DNA of 41,404 bases from Planctomycetaceae bacterium. GTDB lineage: Bacteria > Planctomycetota > Planctomycetia > Pirellulales > Pirellulaceae. The position numbers and the translations under genes are program-made. The DNA lies in NCBI GenBank assembly GCA_005778405.1, contig SXOA01000061.1, forward strand, positions 1 through 41,404, in the 5' to 3' direction. Numbering within the stretch: the stretch's first letter is position 1; every line of letters starts with the position of its first letter. The notes below the pieces were generated by a model that was given only the letters and a program-made list of their open reading frames with translations, was not told the origin of the DNA and made no database searches. Below, piece after piece: positions 22,177 to 30,011 of this stretch.

Positions 22177-22884
22177 ATGTCCGCCACTCCAACTCCATTC
22201 GGCGCACCCGAACTGCGCCTTCCCGACGAACTCCGTGGGCCGCTGCAAACGCACATCGCCCAATTGCACAGCCGCTTTCTCGACCGCGGCTGGGGCGGGC
22301 GCGTCGGCTTTGGAATTCGGCCGGCGCTGATCGTCATCGATCTGGCCATCTTCTGGACGAAACCCACCACCCAGGTCGGCTCCGATCTTGAATCGGTCAT
22401 TCAGAACACCCTGACCGTATTAGACGCCTCACGCGCCGCCGGCATCCCGATTTTCTTCACCAGCTACGCGCTCGATCCGTCGGATCCGCCCAGCCCACAA
22501 AACAAAAAGCTTCGCATGAGCAGCGCCGCAGCCAGCGACCCGGCCATGTTCGACCTCGATCCGCGGCTCGAGCGGCGGCCCAGTGAGAAACTCATCCGCA
22601 AACGCTACGCTTCTGCGTTCAAAGGGACGAATTTTCACGAGATGCTCGCTTCTCTCTCCATCGACACGTTGATCGTCACCGGCGTCAGCACCAGCCACTG
22701 CGTCTACGCCACTTGCCGCGATGCGACCGATAGCGTCCGAGTCATTGTGCCGAAAGAAGCGGTCGGCGAACGCTGTGAGCTGCTGCACGAAGTGAATATG
22801 CTGGACATCGAGCTGGATTTGGGCGACGTGATGCCCGTGGCGGAGGTGATTGGAAAGTTGCGGGGATTGTCCCCTATCGCTTGA
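22177..22884 (+). CDS. Cysteine hydrolase, isochorismatase / N-carbamoylsarcosine amidase family
   Basis: A 235-residue cytoplasmic hydrolase with the full triad: Asp in RPALIVIDLAIFW, Lys in EKLIRKRYASAFKGT, and Cys in IVTGVSTSHCVYATCRDA. Members hydrolyse amides or isochorismate; VSTSHCV and the FFTSYAL segment fit the N-carbamoylsarcosine amidase-like branch more than true isochorismatase. The start is ATG 22177, just after the inverted repeat; a 22-residue longer frame begins inside that repeat and is unlikely. This is a paralogue of the exported 16931 protein, but with canonical residues. Neighbours do not point to a pathway. Confidence 0.88.
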   Translation: MSATPTPFGAPELRLPDELRGPLQTHIAQLHSRFLDRGWGGRVGFGIRPALIVIDLAIFWTKPTTQVGSDLESVIQNTLTVLDASRAAGIPIFFTSYALDPSDPPSPQNKKLRMSSAAASDPAMFDLDPRLERRPSEKLIRKRYASAFKGTNFHEMLASLSIDTLIVTGVSTSHCVYATCRDATDSVRVIVPKEAVGERCELLHEVNMLDIELDLGDVMPVAEVIGKLRGLSPIA

Positions 22885-23211
22885 CGACACCTGATAGAAA
22901 TGCAGCAGGTTAAAGCTCGTTTCCTCGATCTGCGCCGTCACGCTCTGCGGCCACGCATCCAGCTTCACATCCGCCAGCAGCCAGTTCTCCGGATTGTGGA
23001 AGCGGTTTCCCAGATGTTCGTTCAGCGCGGGCAGGAGTGCGGATTGGCATCCCATCAAGGATGGAGCAAGCGAGTTCAGCCTCGCCAAGCCGCCGCAGTG
23101 CGGAGAGAATCGCTGAGGGTGCGACGAGATTTGCCTTGATTGTGGTGATTTCTTGAGCGAGAACGATAGGATATTGAACTGGAAAACTCTGCCATCCGTC
23201 CTGGGTGCCAT
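22885..23211. other. Gap before the kinase, holding a possible gene remnant on the minus strand
   Basis: No complete gene. Read on the minus strand, about 22890-23060 encodes ALNEHLGNRFHNPENWLL, ADVKLDAWPQSVTAQIEETS and FNLLHFYQ in one frame, which reads like real protein, but it has no proper start and no stop before running into the sense gene. It may be the end of a lost gene. The 3' part before the kinase is AT-richer (GATAGGATATTGAACTGG) and could hold its promoter. Confidence 0.3.
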
Positions 23212-26200
23212 ATGCCCGAAGACCTGAACCCCACGGTCGATCACGTTGCTAAGTCCACTGCCAAAATCGCGGTTGATTGGACCGGCGCTTACGTCGCTGA
23301 TCCAGACACCACGTTGCCGGAACGTCCGACCGGGCATCCGGGCTCCGGCCAGTTTCCGTCGATTCCGGATTACGACATTCACGGAGAGATCGCCCGCGGC
23401 GGGATGGGTGTTGTCTTGGAAGCGCGGGACGCGGTGCTCGACCGCGAAGTGGCGATTAAGGTGCTCTTGCCAGGCAGTGATTCCACAACGGCGGCCGAGC
23501 GATTTGTCCGCGAAGCAAAACTCACGGCCAGGTTGCCTCACCCAGGAATACCGCCGGTACACTCGATGGGGACGCTCGCGGATGGTACTCCCTATCTGGC
23601 CATGAAGTTGATCCGGGGCCAAACCTTGGCAAAACTCCTGGCGAGTCCCGACCGGCCCAGCTTGCCGCGTCTGTTGCAGATTTTCGAGCAGATCGCCCAG
23701 GCGGTGGGGTTTGCTCATACGCAGGGGATCATTCATCGCGACCTGAAACCGCTGAACGTGATGGCGGGAGCGTTTGGCGAAGTGCAGGTAATGGACTGGG
23801 GGCTGGCGAGGGAATTGCAGGATGCGAATGTCGGATTGCAGGGGGAGAAGGCTACGAATCTAGTCCAACAAGCTGACACAACCCTTACTGGCGCGATTCT
23901 GGGGACTCCGGCGTACATGTCCCCCGAGCAGGCACGGGGAGATGCAGTCGATGCCCGTACAGACGTCTTCTCACTTGGCGCGATCCTGTGCGAAATGCTC
24001 ACCGGTGAGCGTCCTTGGGGAAACGGTTCCACCGTGGAGTTGTTGGGGCGTGCTCAGCAAGTGTTGCTGGAACCTTGCTTTCAGCGACTGGCGGCCACTA
24101 CGGCCGACTTTGAGCTTCTCGCATTGGCCAGGCGCGCGCTTGCGCCTCGAGTGGAGGATCGCTTTGTAAACGGCCAGGCCGTGGCGGAGGCCGTGGCGCA
24201 TTATCGCAGCGGCGTGGAAGACCGCTTGCGCCAAGCCGAAACGAACCGCGCCGCGGCAGAAGCGAGGGCCAGTGAACAAGTCAAAAAGCGGCGCGTTATG
24301 CAAGTTGCCGGCGGCGTCATCGCTGCCGTCCTACTCCTGGGAATCATCGGCACGACGCTCGGTTTGCTGGAAGCCAGGCAGCAGGAACACCGTGCCAACA
24401 CAAAGGCTGCGGGGGAGCACCTGGCCAGGCTCGATGCTCAGGCTCAGGAACGCAAGGCCCTGGCGGCGGCTGCCGCGGAGAAATTCGCCAACGAGCAGAC
24501 GAGAAACGGCAACGAGATCATCCTGAAAATATTTGAGGATCTGGATATCCGCAAAGTCAGGCAAGGTCGTGACCCGCTGGAAGATGTATTGGCAAAAAGA
24601 CTGGCGAAAGCGGCCGCTCAACTAGAAGGGGCATCTGTGGGCAAACCCGTGGATGTGGCCCAATTACAGAACCGACTCGGGCAATCGCTGCTAACTCTTG
24701 GTTATCCCGACGAAGCGATTCCGCTGTTGCAAAAGGCTCGCGCCACCAGATCCGGAGCGCTTGGCTCCAACCATCGAGACACACTCCGAAGCATGACCAA
24801 CCTCGCAGAAGGCTACCGCGCTACTGGGAAGCTGGACTTGGCCCTGCCGCTCCTTGAAGAAACGCTGAAACTCACGATCGCAATGTTCGGCCCCGACGAC
24901 CCCGACACACTCATTAACATGAACAACCTTGCTCTGGGCTACCACGTTGCTGGAAACCTGGATTTGGCCCTGCCGCTCTACGAGGAGACGCTGAAGCGAA
25001 GGACCGCAAGACGCGGTCCCAGCGATCCTGACACACTCTATAGCATGAGTAACCTCGCTTCGGGCTACCGAGCTGCTGGGAAGTCTGACCTGGCCCTACC
25101 ATTGTCCGAAGAGACTCTGAAATCAATGAAGGCGAATCTCGGGCCCGACCACCCCGACACGCTCGGTAGCATGAACAACCTTGCCGTGAGTTACCGGATC
25201 GCTGGGAAGCTGGACCTGGCCTTGCCCCTGCTCGAAGAGACTTTGAAGCTCAGGAATGCGAAACAAGGCCCCGACCATCCCGACACACTCACCGCCATGA
25301 ACAATTTGGCCATGGGATACTGGGCCGCTGAGAAGCTGGACTTGGCCTTGCCGCTGCTCGAGGAGACGCTGCGCCTTAGGAAGGTCAAACGCGGCCCCAA
25401 CCATCCCGATTCTCTCACCAGCATGAACAACCTCGCGTTGGGTTACCGGAATGCAGGAAAACTCGATTTGGCTCTTCCACTACTCGAGGAGACTCTGAAA
25501 TTGATGAAGGGGAAGCACGGCCCCGACCATCCCGATACGCTCGCCAGCATGAACAATCTCGCGATGACCTACCAGGCCGCTGGGAAGTTGGACTTGGCCC
25601 TGCCGCTACTCGAGGAGACGCTGCGGCTTGGGAAGGTCAAACGCGGCCCCGACCATCCCGATTCTCTCACCAGCATGAACAACCTCGCCTTGGGTTACTT
25701 GGCCGCTGGGAAGCGGGACATGGCCCTGTCGTTGTTCGAAGAGATTCTGGAGTTCAGGAAAGTGAAGCACGGCCCCGATCATCCCGACACGCTCGTCAGC
25801 ATGGGCAACCTCGCCACCGCATATCTTGAATGCCAACAGGGAACGAAAGCTGTGCCGTTGTTCCAGGAGTACTTTCAACAGCAGCGAAAGCGAACCAAGG
25901 CGAACGATTCTGGCTACGCAACTCAACTTGCCAATACTTCACACCGACTACTGAATGCGGGGCTGTTTGCGAATGCCGAGCCGTTTCTTTACGAGTGCCT
26001 GGCAATCCGCGAGACAGTGCAGCCAGTCGCCTGGACAACCTTTGAGACGAAGTCGATGCTTGGTGGTGCGCTGCTGGGGCAGAAGAAGTACAAAGAGGCG
26101 GAGCCGCTGCTGCTGGCCGGGTACGAGGGAATGAAGCAGCGCGAGGAGTCGATCCCAGCGCCAAGCAGATTTCGACTCCCCGAATCATTGGATCGGCTCA

Positions 26201-26307
26201 TCGATCTCTCCATGGCCACGGACAAGCCCAATGACGTGAAGAAGTGGCAAGCCGAACGGGCGAAGTACCCGCAGCCGGCGCCGGTGACGCCCGTCGTGCC
26301 GAAGTGA
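23212..26307 (+). CDS. Transmembrane serine/threonine kinase with nine TPR repeats
   Basis: A 1031-residue Hanks-type kinase. ARGGMGVV (61-68) is the glycine loop, Lys83 is in VAIKVL, HRDLKPLNV begins at 175, DWG (195) replaces DFG, and GTPAYMSPEQARGD is the activation-segment end. A membrane helix at about 364-386 (GGVIAAVLLLGIIGTTLGLL) separates it from the C-terminal part, followed by a short coiled stretch. Nine 42-residue kinesin-light-chain-type TPRs (about 518-895; consensus GPDHPDTLxSMNNLA) follow. It likely senses a protein or envelope state through the TPRs and phosphorylates cytoplasmic targets. The start is ATG 23212. The frame is uninterrupted despite the repeats. Confidence 0.95.
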   Translation: MPEDLNPTVDHVAKSTAKIAVDWTGAYVADPDTTLPERPTGHPGSGQFPSIPDYDIHGEIARGGMGVVLEARDAVLDREVAIKVLLPGSDSTTAAERFVREAKLTARLPHPGIPPVHSMGTLADGTPYLAMKLIRGQTLAKLLASPDRPSLPRLLQIFEQIAQAVGFAHTQGIIHRDLKPLNVMAGAFGEVQVMDWGLARELQDANVGLQGEKATNLVQQADTTLTGAILGTPAYMSPEQARGDAVDARTDVFSLGAILCEMLTGERPWGNGSTVELLGRAQQVLLEPCFQRLAATTADFELLALARRALAPRVEDRFVNGQAVAEAVAHYRSGVEDRLRQAETNRAAAEARASEQVKKRRVMQVAGGVIAAVLLLGIIGTTLGLLEARQQEHRANTKAAGEHLARLDAQAQERKALAAAAAEKFANEQTRNGNEIILKIFEDLDIRKVRQGRDPLEDVLAKRLAKAAAQLEGASVGKPVDVAQLQNRLGQSLLTLGYPDEAIPLLQKARATRSGALGSNHRDTLRSMTNLAEGYRATGKLDLALPLLEETLKLTIAMFGPDDPDTLINMNNLALGYHVAGNLDLALPLYEETLKRRTARRGPSDPDTLYSMSNLASGYRAAGKSDLALPLSEETLKSMKANLGPDHPDTLGSMNNLAVSYRIAGKLDLALPLLEETLKLRNAKQGPDHPDTLTAMNNLAMGYWAAEKLDLALPLLEETLRLRKVKRGPNHPDSLTSMNNLALGYRNAGKLDLALPLLEETLKLMKGKHGPDHPDTLASMNNLAMTYQAAGKLDLALPLLEETLRLGKVKRGPDHPDSLTSMNNLALGYLAAGKRDMALSLFEEILEFRKVKHGPDHPDTLVSMGNLATAYLECQQGTKAVPLFQEYFQQQRKRTKANDSGYATQLANTSHRLLNAGLFANAEPFLYECLAIRETVQPVAWTTFETKSMLGGALLGQKKYKEAEPLLLAGYEGMKQREESIPAPSRFRLPESLDRLIDLSMATDKPNDVKKWQAERAKYPQPAPVTPVVPK
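24763..25896 (+). repeat. Nine tandem 126-bp units encoding TPRs
   Basis: Each unit is 126 bp and starts at GGC/CCC encoding GPxHPDTL. Units six and eight are very similar: 25339-25446 and 25591-25698, 252 bases apart, differ at six of 108 positions, so a two-unit block was probably duplicated recently. Confidence 0.9.
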
Positions 26308-26338
26308 GAATCAAACGGCAGGGAATTTCCTGTTACCC

Positions 26339-26920
26339 ATGAAACGCAAGCCTAGAACCAAGGAACAGCAAATCCAGGCCGAAACGACGCCGCTTGCCGT
26401 GCTGGCTCAGACGGGGACTAGCCATGTGCTGACTCGCGCAAACGGCGAGCTGCTCAGCTTGCGGCCGCGGACTTTCTTTCCGCTGGTGGGGATGATTTTT
26501 GGTGGAGGGACTCTAGCCTTGGGAGGCTACGTGGTGTGGCAGGGAAACACAGCCGGATATTTTATCGGCGTGGTGGGTGGGGTGTTTGTCGCCGTATTCC
26601 TGCTCCTCATGGCGTTCACACGGCGAATGGACTTTGACCGCACCCGCGGGGAGCTGGTTCTGCGCCGCCTCTGGTCGTGGAGAACGATCCCCCTGACATC
26701 CATTCAGGCTGTGCAGCTCATCGAAGGAGGCTGGCAAGGGGGTGGCAGTAGCCAAACTCCGCCATTCTTTACATACCAGGCCAATCTCGTCCTCAACAAT
26801 CCCGACGAGCCGCGGCTGAACATGACCAACACCTCCAACTGGGACGCGACCTGGACGCTGGCCAGCGAAGTGTCGGAATTTCTGAGTGTGCCGCTGGTAA
26901 ATGAAGTAGCATCCGAGTGA
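26339..26920 (+). CDS. Two-helix membrane protein, unknown
   Basis: A 193-residue protein with two hydrophobic helices (FFPLVGMIFGGGTLALGGYVV; YFIGVVGGVFVAVFLLLMAF), preceded by a charged N-terminus (KRKPRTKEQQIQAETT). The C-terminal part (RRMDFDRTRGELVLRRLWSW, IPLTSIQAVQLIEGG) resembles the PH-like domains that follow two helices in small bacterial membrane proteins, but I do not identify a named family. It lies 31 bases after the kinase and is probably co-transcribed, so a link with the kinase is possible but unproven. It converges on the XRE regulator. Confidence 0.7.
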   Translation: MKRKPRTKEQQIQAETTPLAVLAQTGTSHVLTRANGELLSLRPRTFFPLVGMIFGGGTLALGGYVVWQGNTAGYFIGVVGGVFVAVFLLLMAFTRRMDFDRTRGELVLRRLWSWRTIPLTSIQAVQLIEGGWQGGGSSQTPPFFTYQANLVLNNPDEPRLNMTNTSNWDATWTLASEVSEFLSVPLVNEVASE

Positions 26921-26926
26921 AGTGAC

Positions 26927-27577
26927 TTATCCTCGCCGCGTTGCCAGACGCCCATAGATATCCACCAGAAACGCTACCGCCCGCCCCTTGCCGATGTTTT
27001 CGATCTTATGCGGCACGTCGGCGGGATAGTGGGCGGAGTCTCCTTTGCTGAGGTCGCGGGTTTCGTCGCCGGAGGTGAGGCGGACGGAGCCTTCTTCGAT
27101 GGTCAGGAACTCGCGGGTCCCCTCGTAGTGCGGCGAGCTGACCAGCGCGCCGGCCGGCTTGAGAGTCAACTCGTAGAACTCGACGTCTTTTTCCAGGTGC
27201 AGCGGCGAGAGGGTGCGGATGCGGCACTGGGGGTCGTCACGGAACAGAAAATCCCGGTCGCTGTGGCGGATGACTTCGATTTTGGGAGCCGATGCCGGAG
27301 CATCGACGAGATCCCCGAGGGACAGACCAAAGGCCTGGGCGATGCGGTACGCCACCCCCAGCGTGGGATTGGCCGCCCCTCGCTCGATTTGGCTGAGCAT
27401 CGAGCGGCTGACGCCGGAGAGGCTGGCGAGCTGCTCCAGCGTCCAGCCCTTGTCCCGCCGCATCCCCTTGACGCGGTCGCAGACGAGCTGCTGCAAGGGC
27501 TCCGCTGCGTGGGATAGGCTTCCAGCCTGTGCCGTTTTCGCCTGTTTTCTCTTCACTGCTTTTCTCGAAAGTGGCAT
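26927..27577 (-). CDS. XRE-family transcriptional regulator with C-terminal cupin domain
   Basis: A 216-residue regulator. The helix-turn-helix is at about 33-88 (GWTLEQLASLSGVSRSMLSQ, IERGAANPTLGVAYRIAQAF), and a cupin ligand domain occupies 110-216 (FYELTLKPAGALVSSPHYEG; REFLTIEEGSVRLTSGDETR). This is the MerR-unlike XRE-cupin architecture that senses small metabolites. It is transcribed away from tdh-kbl with a 160-base gap holding a perfect palindrome, so it probably regulates threonine breakdown, by inference from position. ATG 27577 gives PLSRKAVKRKQAK. AQAGSL (16-21) is encoded by a repeat arm (27511-27534). The cupin His/Glu set is not fully canonical. Confidence 0.9.
   Translation of the reverse strand: MPLSRKAVKRKQAKTAQAGSLSHAAEPLQQLVCDRVKGMRRDKGWTLEQLASLSGVSRSMLSQIERGAANPTLGVAYRIAQAFGLSLGDLVDAPASAPKIEVIRHSDRDFLFRDDPQCRIRTLSPLHLEKDVEFYELTLKPAGALVSSPHYEGTREFLTIEEGSVRLTSGDETRDLSKGDSAHYPADVPHKIENIGKGRAVAFLVDIYGRLATRRG
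27511..27534 (-). repeat. In-frame arm of the TAGGCTTCCAGCCTG repeat in the XRE gene
   Basis: GGGATAGGCTTCCAGCCTGT and the next four bases are a copy of the arm in 27663-27721, read in the coding strand as AQAGSLS in the regulator's N-terminal tail, ahead of the helix-turn-helix. Confidence 0.85.
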
Positions 27578-27662
27578 TTCCACAATACTGGATTTCACCT
27601 CTTGTAAACCGGATGCCAGGATTCTACTATAGCAGAAGTCGATTCCAGTTTCCAGGAACCAG

Positions 27663-27721
27663 TGGGGTAGGCTTCCAGCCTGCCCAAAACTCCGCTCTGG
27701 GCAGGCTGGAAGCCTACCCCA
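27663..27721. repeat. Perfect 24-bp inverted repeat in the XRE/tdh divergent region
   Basis: The arms 27663-27686 and 27698-27721 (TGGGGTAGGCTTCCAGCCTG plus four) are exact reverse complements with an 11-base loop (AAACTCCGCTC). It ends 17 bases before the tdh start. It could double as an operator or attenuator, but copies elsewhere show it is a general cassette. Confidence 0.9.
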
Positions 27722-27737
27722 CCTTTGCGAGTGACCC

Positions 27738-28799
27738 ATGAACGACCATATCCCCGCCACGATGCCCGCCATCCGCAAGCTGAGAAGCGAGCCCGGCCTG
27801 TGGTGGCAGCCGGAGACGCCAGTGCCGAAGATTGGCCCGCGCGAGGTGCTGGTGGCCGTGACCCACGCCGGCATTTGCGGCACCGACCGGCACATCTATG
27901 AATGGGATGCCTGGAGCAAGAGCCGCGTGCAGCTTGGCATCACGACGGGGCATGAGTTCGTGGGGAAGGTGGTGGCGATGGGATCCGCCGTCACGCGGGC
28001 GCAAATCGGCCAGCGGGTCAGTGCCGAGGGGCACATCGGCTGCGGAGTTTGTCAGCCTTGCAGGACCGGGAACGGGCACATTTGCGAGAAGGTGGACATC
28101 CTCGGCATCGATTGCAACGGCTGCTTCGCCCAGTACGTGGCGGTGCCGGAAGAAAACCTGTGGCCCGTTCATCCCGACATCCCCAGCCACATCGCCGCGA
28201 TCTTTGATCCGCTCGGCAACGCCATGCACACGGTGATGGCGGCGGGTGTGAGCGGGCGGAGCGTGCTCATCACCGGCGTCGGCATCATTGGATTGATGGC
28301 GGTGACGATTGCTCATGCCGCGGGGGCCGGAACCATCATGGTCACCGACCGGGACGAGAAGCGGCTGGCGCTGGCGAAAAAGCTGGGGGCCGATCACGCC
28401 TTCCATGCCAGCGACGAAAACTGGCCCGCCAAAGCCCGCGAGCTGACGCACAACCAGGGGCCGGAAGTGCTGCTGGAAATGAGCGGCCACCCCAAGGCGA
28501 TCCGCCAGGGCTTTGCCGCCCTCCGCAACGGCGGCACGGCGGCCTTGCTCGGCATCCCCGCGGAGCCGGTGCCGCTGGACCTGCCCAACGATATCATTTT
28601 CAAGGGGGCCACAGTGCTGGGCATCAACGGGCGGCGGATGTTCGAAACCTGGTATCAGGTGGAAAGCTTCGTCCTCTCCGGCCGGCTGAACCTGGAGCCA
28701 ATCGTCACCCACCATCTGCCGCTGGCTGATTTCGAGAAGGGCTTCAAGCTGATGCAGGCGGGGGAAGCGATCAAGGTGGTGCTGGAAGTAACGCAGTAA
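27738..28799 (+). CDS. tdh: L-threonine 3-dehydrogenase
   Basis: Oxidises L-threonine to 2-amino-3-ketobutyrate with NAD+, the first step to glycine and acetyl-CoA. The 353-residue zinc alcohol-dehydrogenase-family protein has ICGTDRHIYEWDAWS (catalytic zinc Cys), GHEFVGKVVAMG, CGVCQPCRTGNGHIC (structural zinc), FDPLGNAMHTVM and the Rossmann motif GVGIIGLMAV. All match E. coli Tdh well (343 residues). The start is ATG 27738; ATG 27762 (PAIRKLRSEPGLWW) is an equal alternative, since neither has a good ribosome-binding site. The stop lies 11 bases before kbl, so they are one operon. Confidence 0.94.
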   Translation: MNDHIPATMPAIRKLRSEPGLWWQPETPVPKIGPREVLVAVTHAGICGTDRHIYEWDAWSKSRVQLGITTGHEFVGKVVAMGSAVTRAQIGQRVSAEGHIGCGVCQPCRTGNGHICEKVDILGIDCNGCFAQYVAVPEENLWPVHPDIPSHIAAIFDPLGNAMHTVMAAGVSGRSVLITGVGIIGLMAVTIAHAAGAGTIMVTDRDEKRLALAKKLGADHAFHASDENWPAKARELTHNQGPEVLLEMSGHPKAIRQGFAALRNGGTAALLGIPAEPVPLDLPNDIIFKGATVLGINGRRMFETWYQVESFVLSGRLNLEPIVTHHLPLADFEKGFKLMQAGEAIKVVLEVTQ

Positions 28800-28810
28800 G
28801 GAACCATCGC

Positions 28811-29986
28811 ATGCCCAATGCCTCCTTCGACGCCCGTGCCCGCGACCTGCTGAAGTCCCTGGAGGATTCCCGCCAGCTGAAGCGGTTCCATCATTTGGAA
28901 GGGGCCCTCGGGCCGACGGCACGAATTGAAGGAGTCGGCGAAGTCGTCGTTCTCTGTTCGAACAATTACCTGGGGCTGGCGAGCCATCCGGAAGTCATCG
29001 AGGCCGGCCACCAAGGGCTGAAGAAATACGGCGCGGGGACTGCCAGCGTGCGATTTATCTGCGGCACGCTGGTTTGCCATCGGGAGCTGGAAGCGACGAT
29101 CGCCAAATTCGTCGGCACCGAGGCGTCGCTCAGCTACGTCAGTTGCTGGAACGCGAACGAGGCGGTCTTTCAAACGCTGGTGGGGCCGGACGACGTCATC
29201 CTTTCCGACGAGCTGAATCATGCAAGCATTATCGACGGCATTCGGCTGGTGCCGCGGGCGATCGAGCGGGCGGTCTACAAGCATAGCGACCTGGCGGATT
29301 TGGAAGCGAAGCTGAAGCAGCACGCGGGAAAGGCCTGCCGCTGGGTAGTGACGGACGGAGTCTTCAGCATGGAAGGGGATGTGGCCCCTTTGCCGGAGCT
29401 TGTCGCCCTCTGCAAAAAGTATGAGGCCCTGCTCGTCGTCGATGATTCCCACGGCATCGGCGCACTGGGCAAAACCGGCCGCGGCACCCCCGAACATGCC
29501 GGCTGCTTCGGCCAGGTAGACATTCTCACCGGCACGCTCGGCAAAGCGCTCGGCGGAGCAGCTGGAGGTTATGTCGCGGCAGCACCGCACGTGGTTGAAG
29601 TCCTCAAGCAACGTGCTCGGCCGAGCCTGTTTTCCAATGCCGTCCCCGCCACCGTCGCCTGCAGCGCTCGCAAAGCCATCGAGATCGTGGATCGCGAGCC
29701 CCAGCGGGTGCAGAAGTTGCGAGACAACATCGCGCTTATGCGGGCGGGGCTGGCAAAGCTCGGCTTTGACATCCACGCTTCCCCCACCGCCATCATCCCC
29801 GTCATGATCGGCGACGCAGCCGAGGCCATCGCCAAGAGCCAGCGCCTGCTGGAGCTGGGCGTGATGGTCATCGGCTTCGGCTTCCCCGTCGTCCCCAAGG
29901 GACAGGCCCGATTGCGCGTGCAGGTTTCGGCGGCGCTCGAGCGGGAGCACTTAGAAAAGGCGCTCTCGGCATTTGCACAGCTGTAA
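28811..29986 (+). CDS. kbl: Glycine C-acetyltransferase (2-amino-3-ketobutyrate CoA ligase)
   Basis: Splits 2-amino-3-ketobutyrate with CoA into glycine and acetyl-CoA, removing the unstable product of Tdh. The 391-residue PLP enzyme of the alpha-oxoamine synthase family shows VLCSNNYLGLASHPEV, GTASVRFICGTLVCHRELE, DELNHASIIDGIRL, VTDGVFSMEGDVAPL, VVDDSHGIGALGKTGRG and TGTLGKALGGAAGGY, where the Lys of TLGKALGG binds PLP. It is normal in length. It is translated after tdh in a tight operon. The XRE-cupin gene upstream may respond to an intermediate. Confidence 0.95.
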   Translation: MPNASFDARARDLLKSLEDSRQLKRFHHLEGALGPTARIEGVGEVVVLCSNNYLGLASHPEVIEAGHQGLKKYGAGTASVRFICGTLVCHRELEATIAKFVGTEASLSYVSCWNANEAVFQTLVGPDDVILSDELNHASIIDGIRLVPRAIERAVYKHSDLADLEAKLKQHAGKACRWVVTDGVFSMEGDVAPLPELVALCKKYEALLVVDDSHGIGALGKTGRGTPEHAGCFGQVDILTGTLGKALGGAAGGYVAAAPHVVEVLKQRARPSLFSNAVPATVACSARKAIEIVDREPQRVQKLRDNIALMRAGLAKLGFDIHASPTAIIPVMIGDAAEAIAKSQRLLELGVMVIGFGFPVVPKGQARLRVQVSAALEREHLEKALSAFAQL

Positions 29987-30011
29987 TGGACGTCAGAATC
30001 GGACAGTCGGT

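Noticed and set aside
22429..23736. Minus-strand frame of 435 codons spanning the hydrolase end and kinase start
   Set aside because: It overlaps two well-supported plus-strand genes at both ends. Only its middle part, in the gap, reads like protein, and I list that as a possible remnant.
24763..25896. Repeat array resembling CRISPR
   Set aside because: The units are 126 bp, coding and diverged, without spacer structure; they encode TPRs. No cas genes are present.
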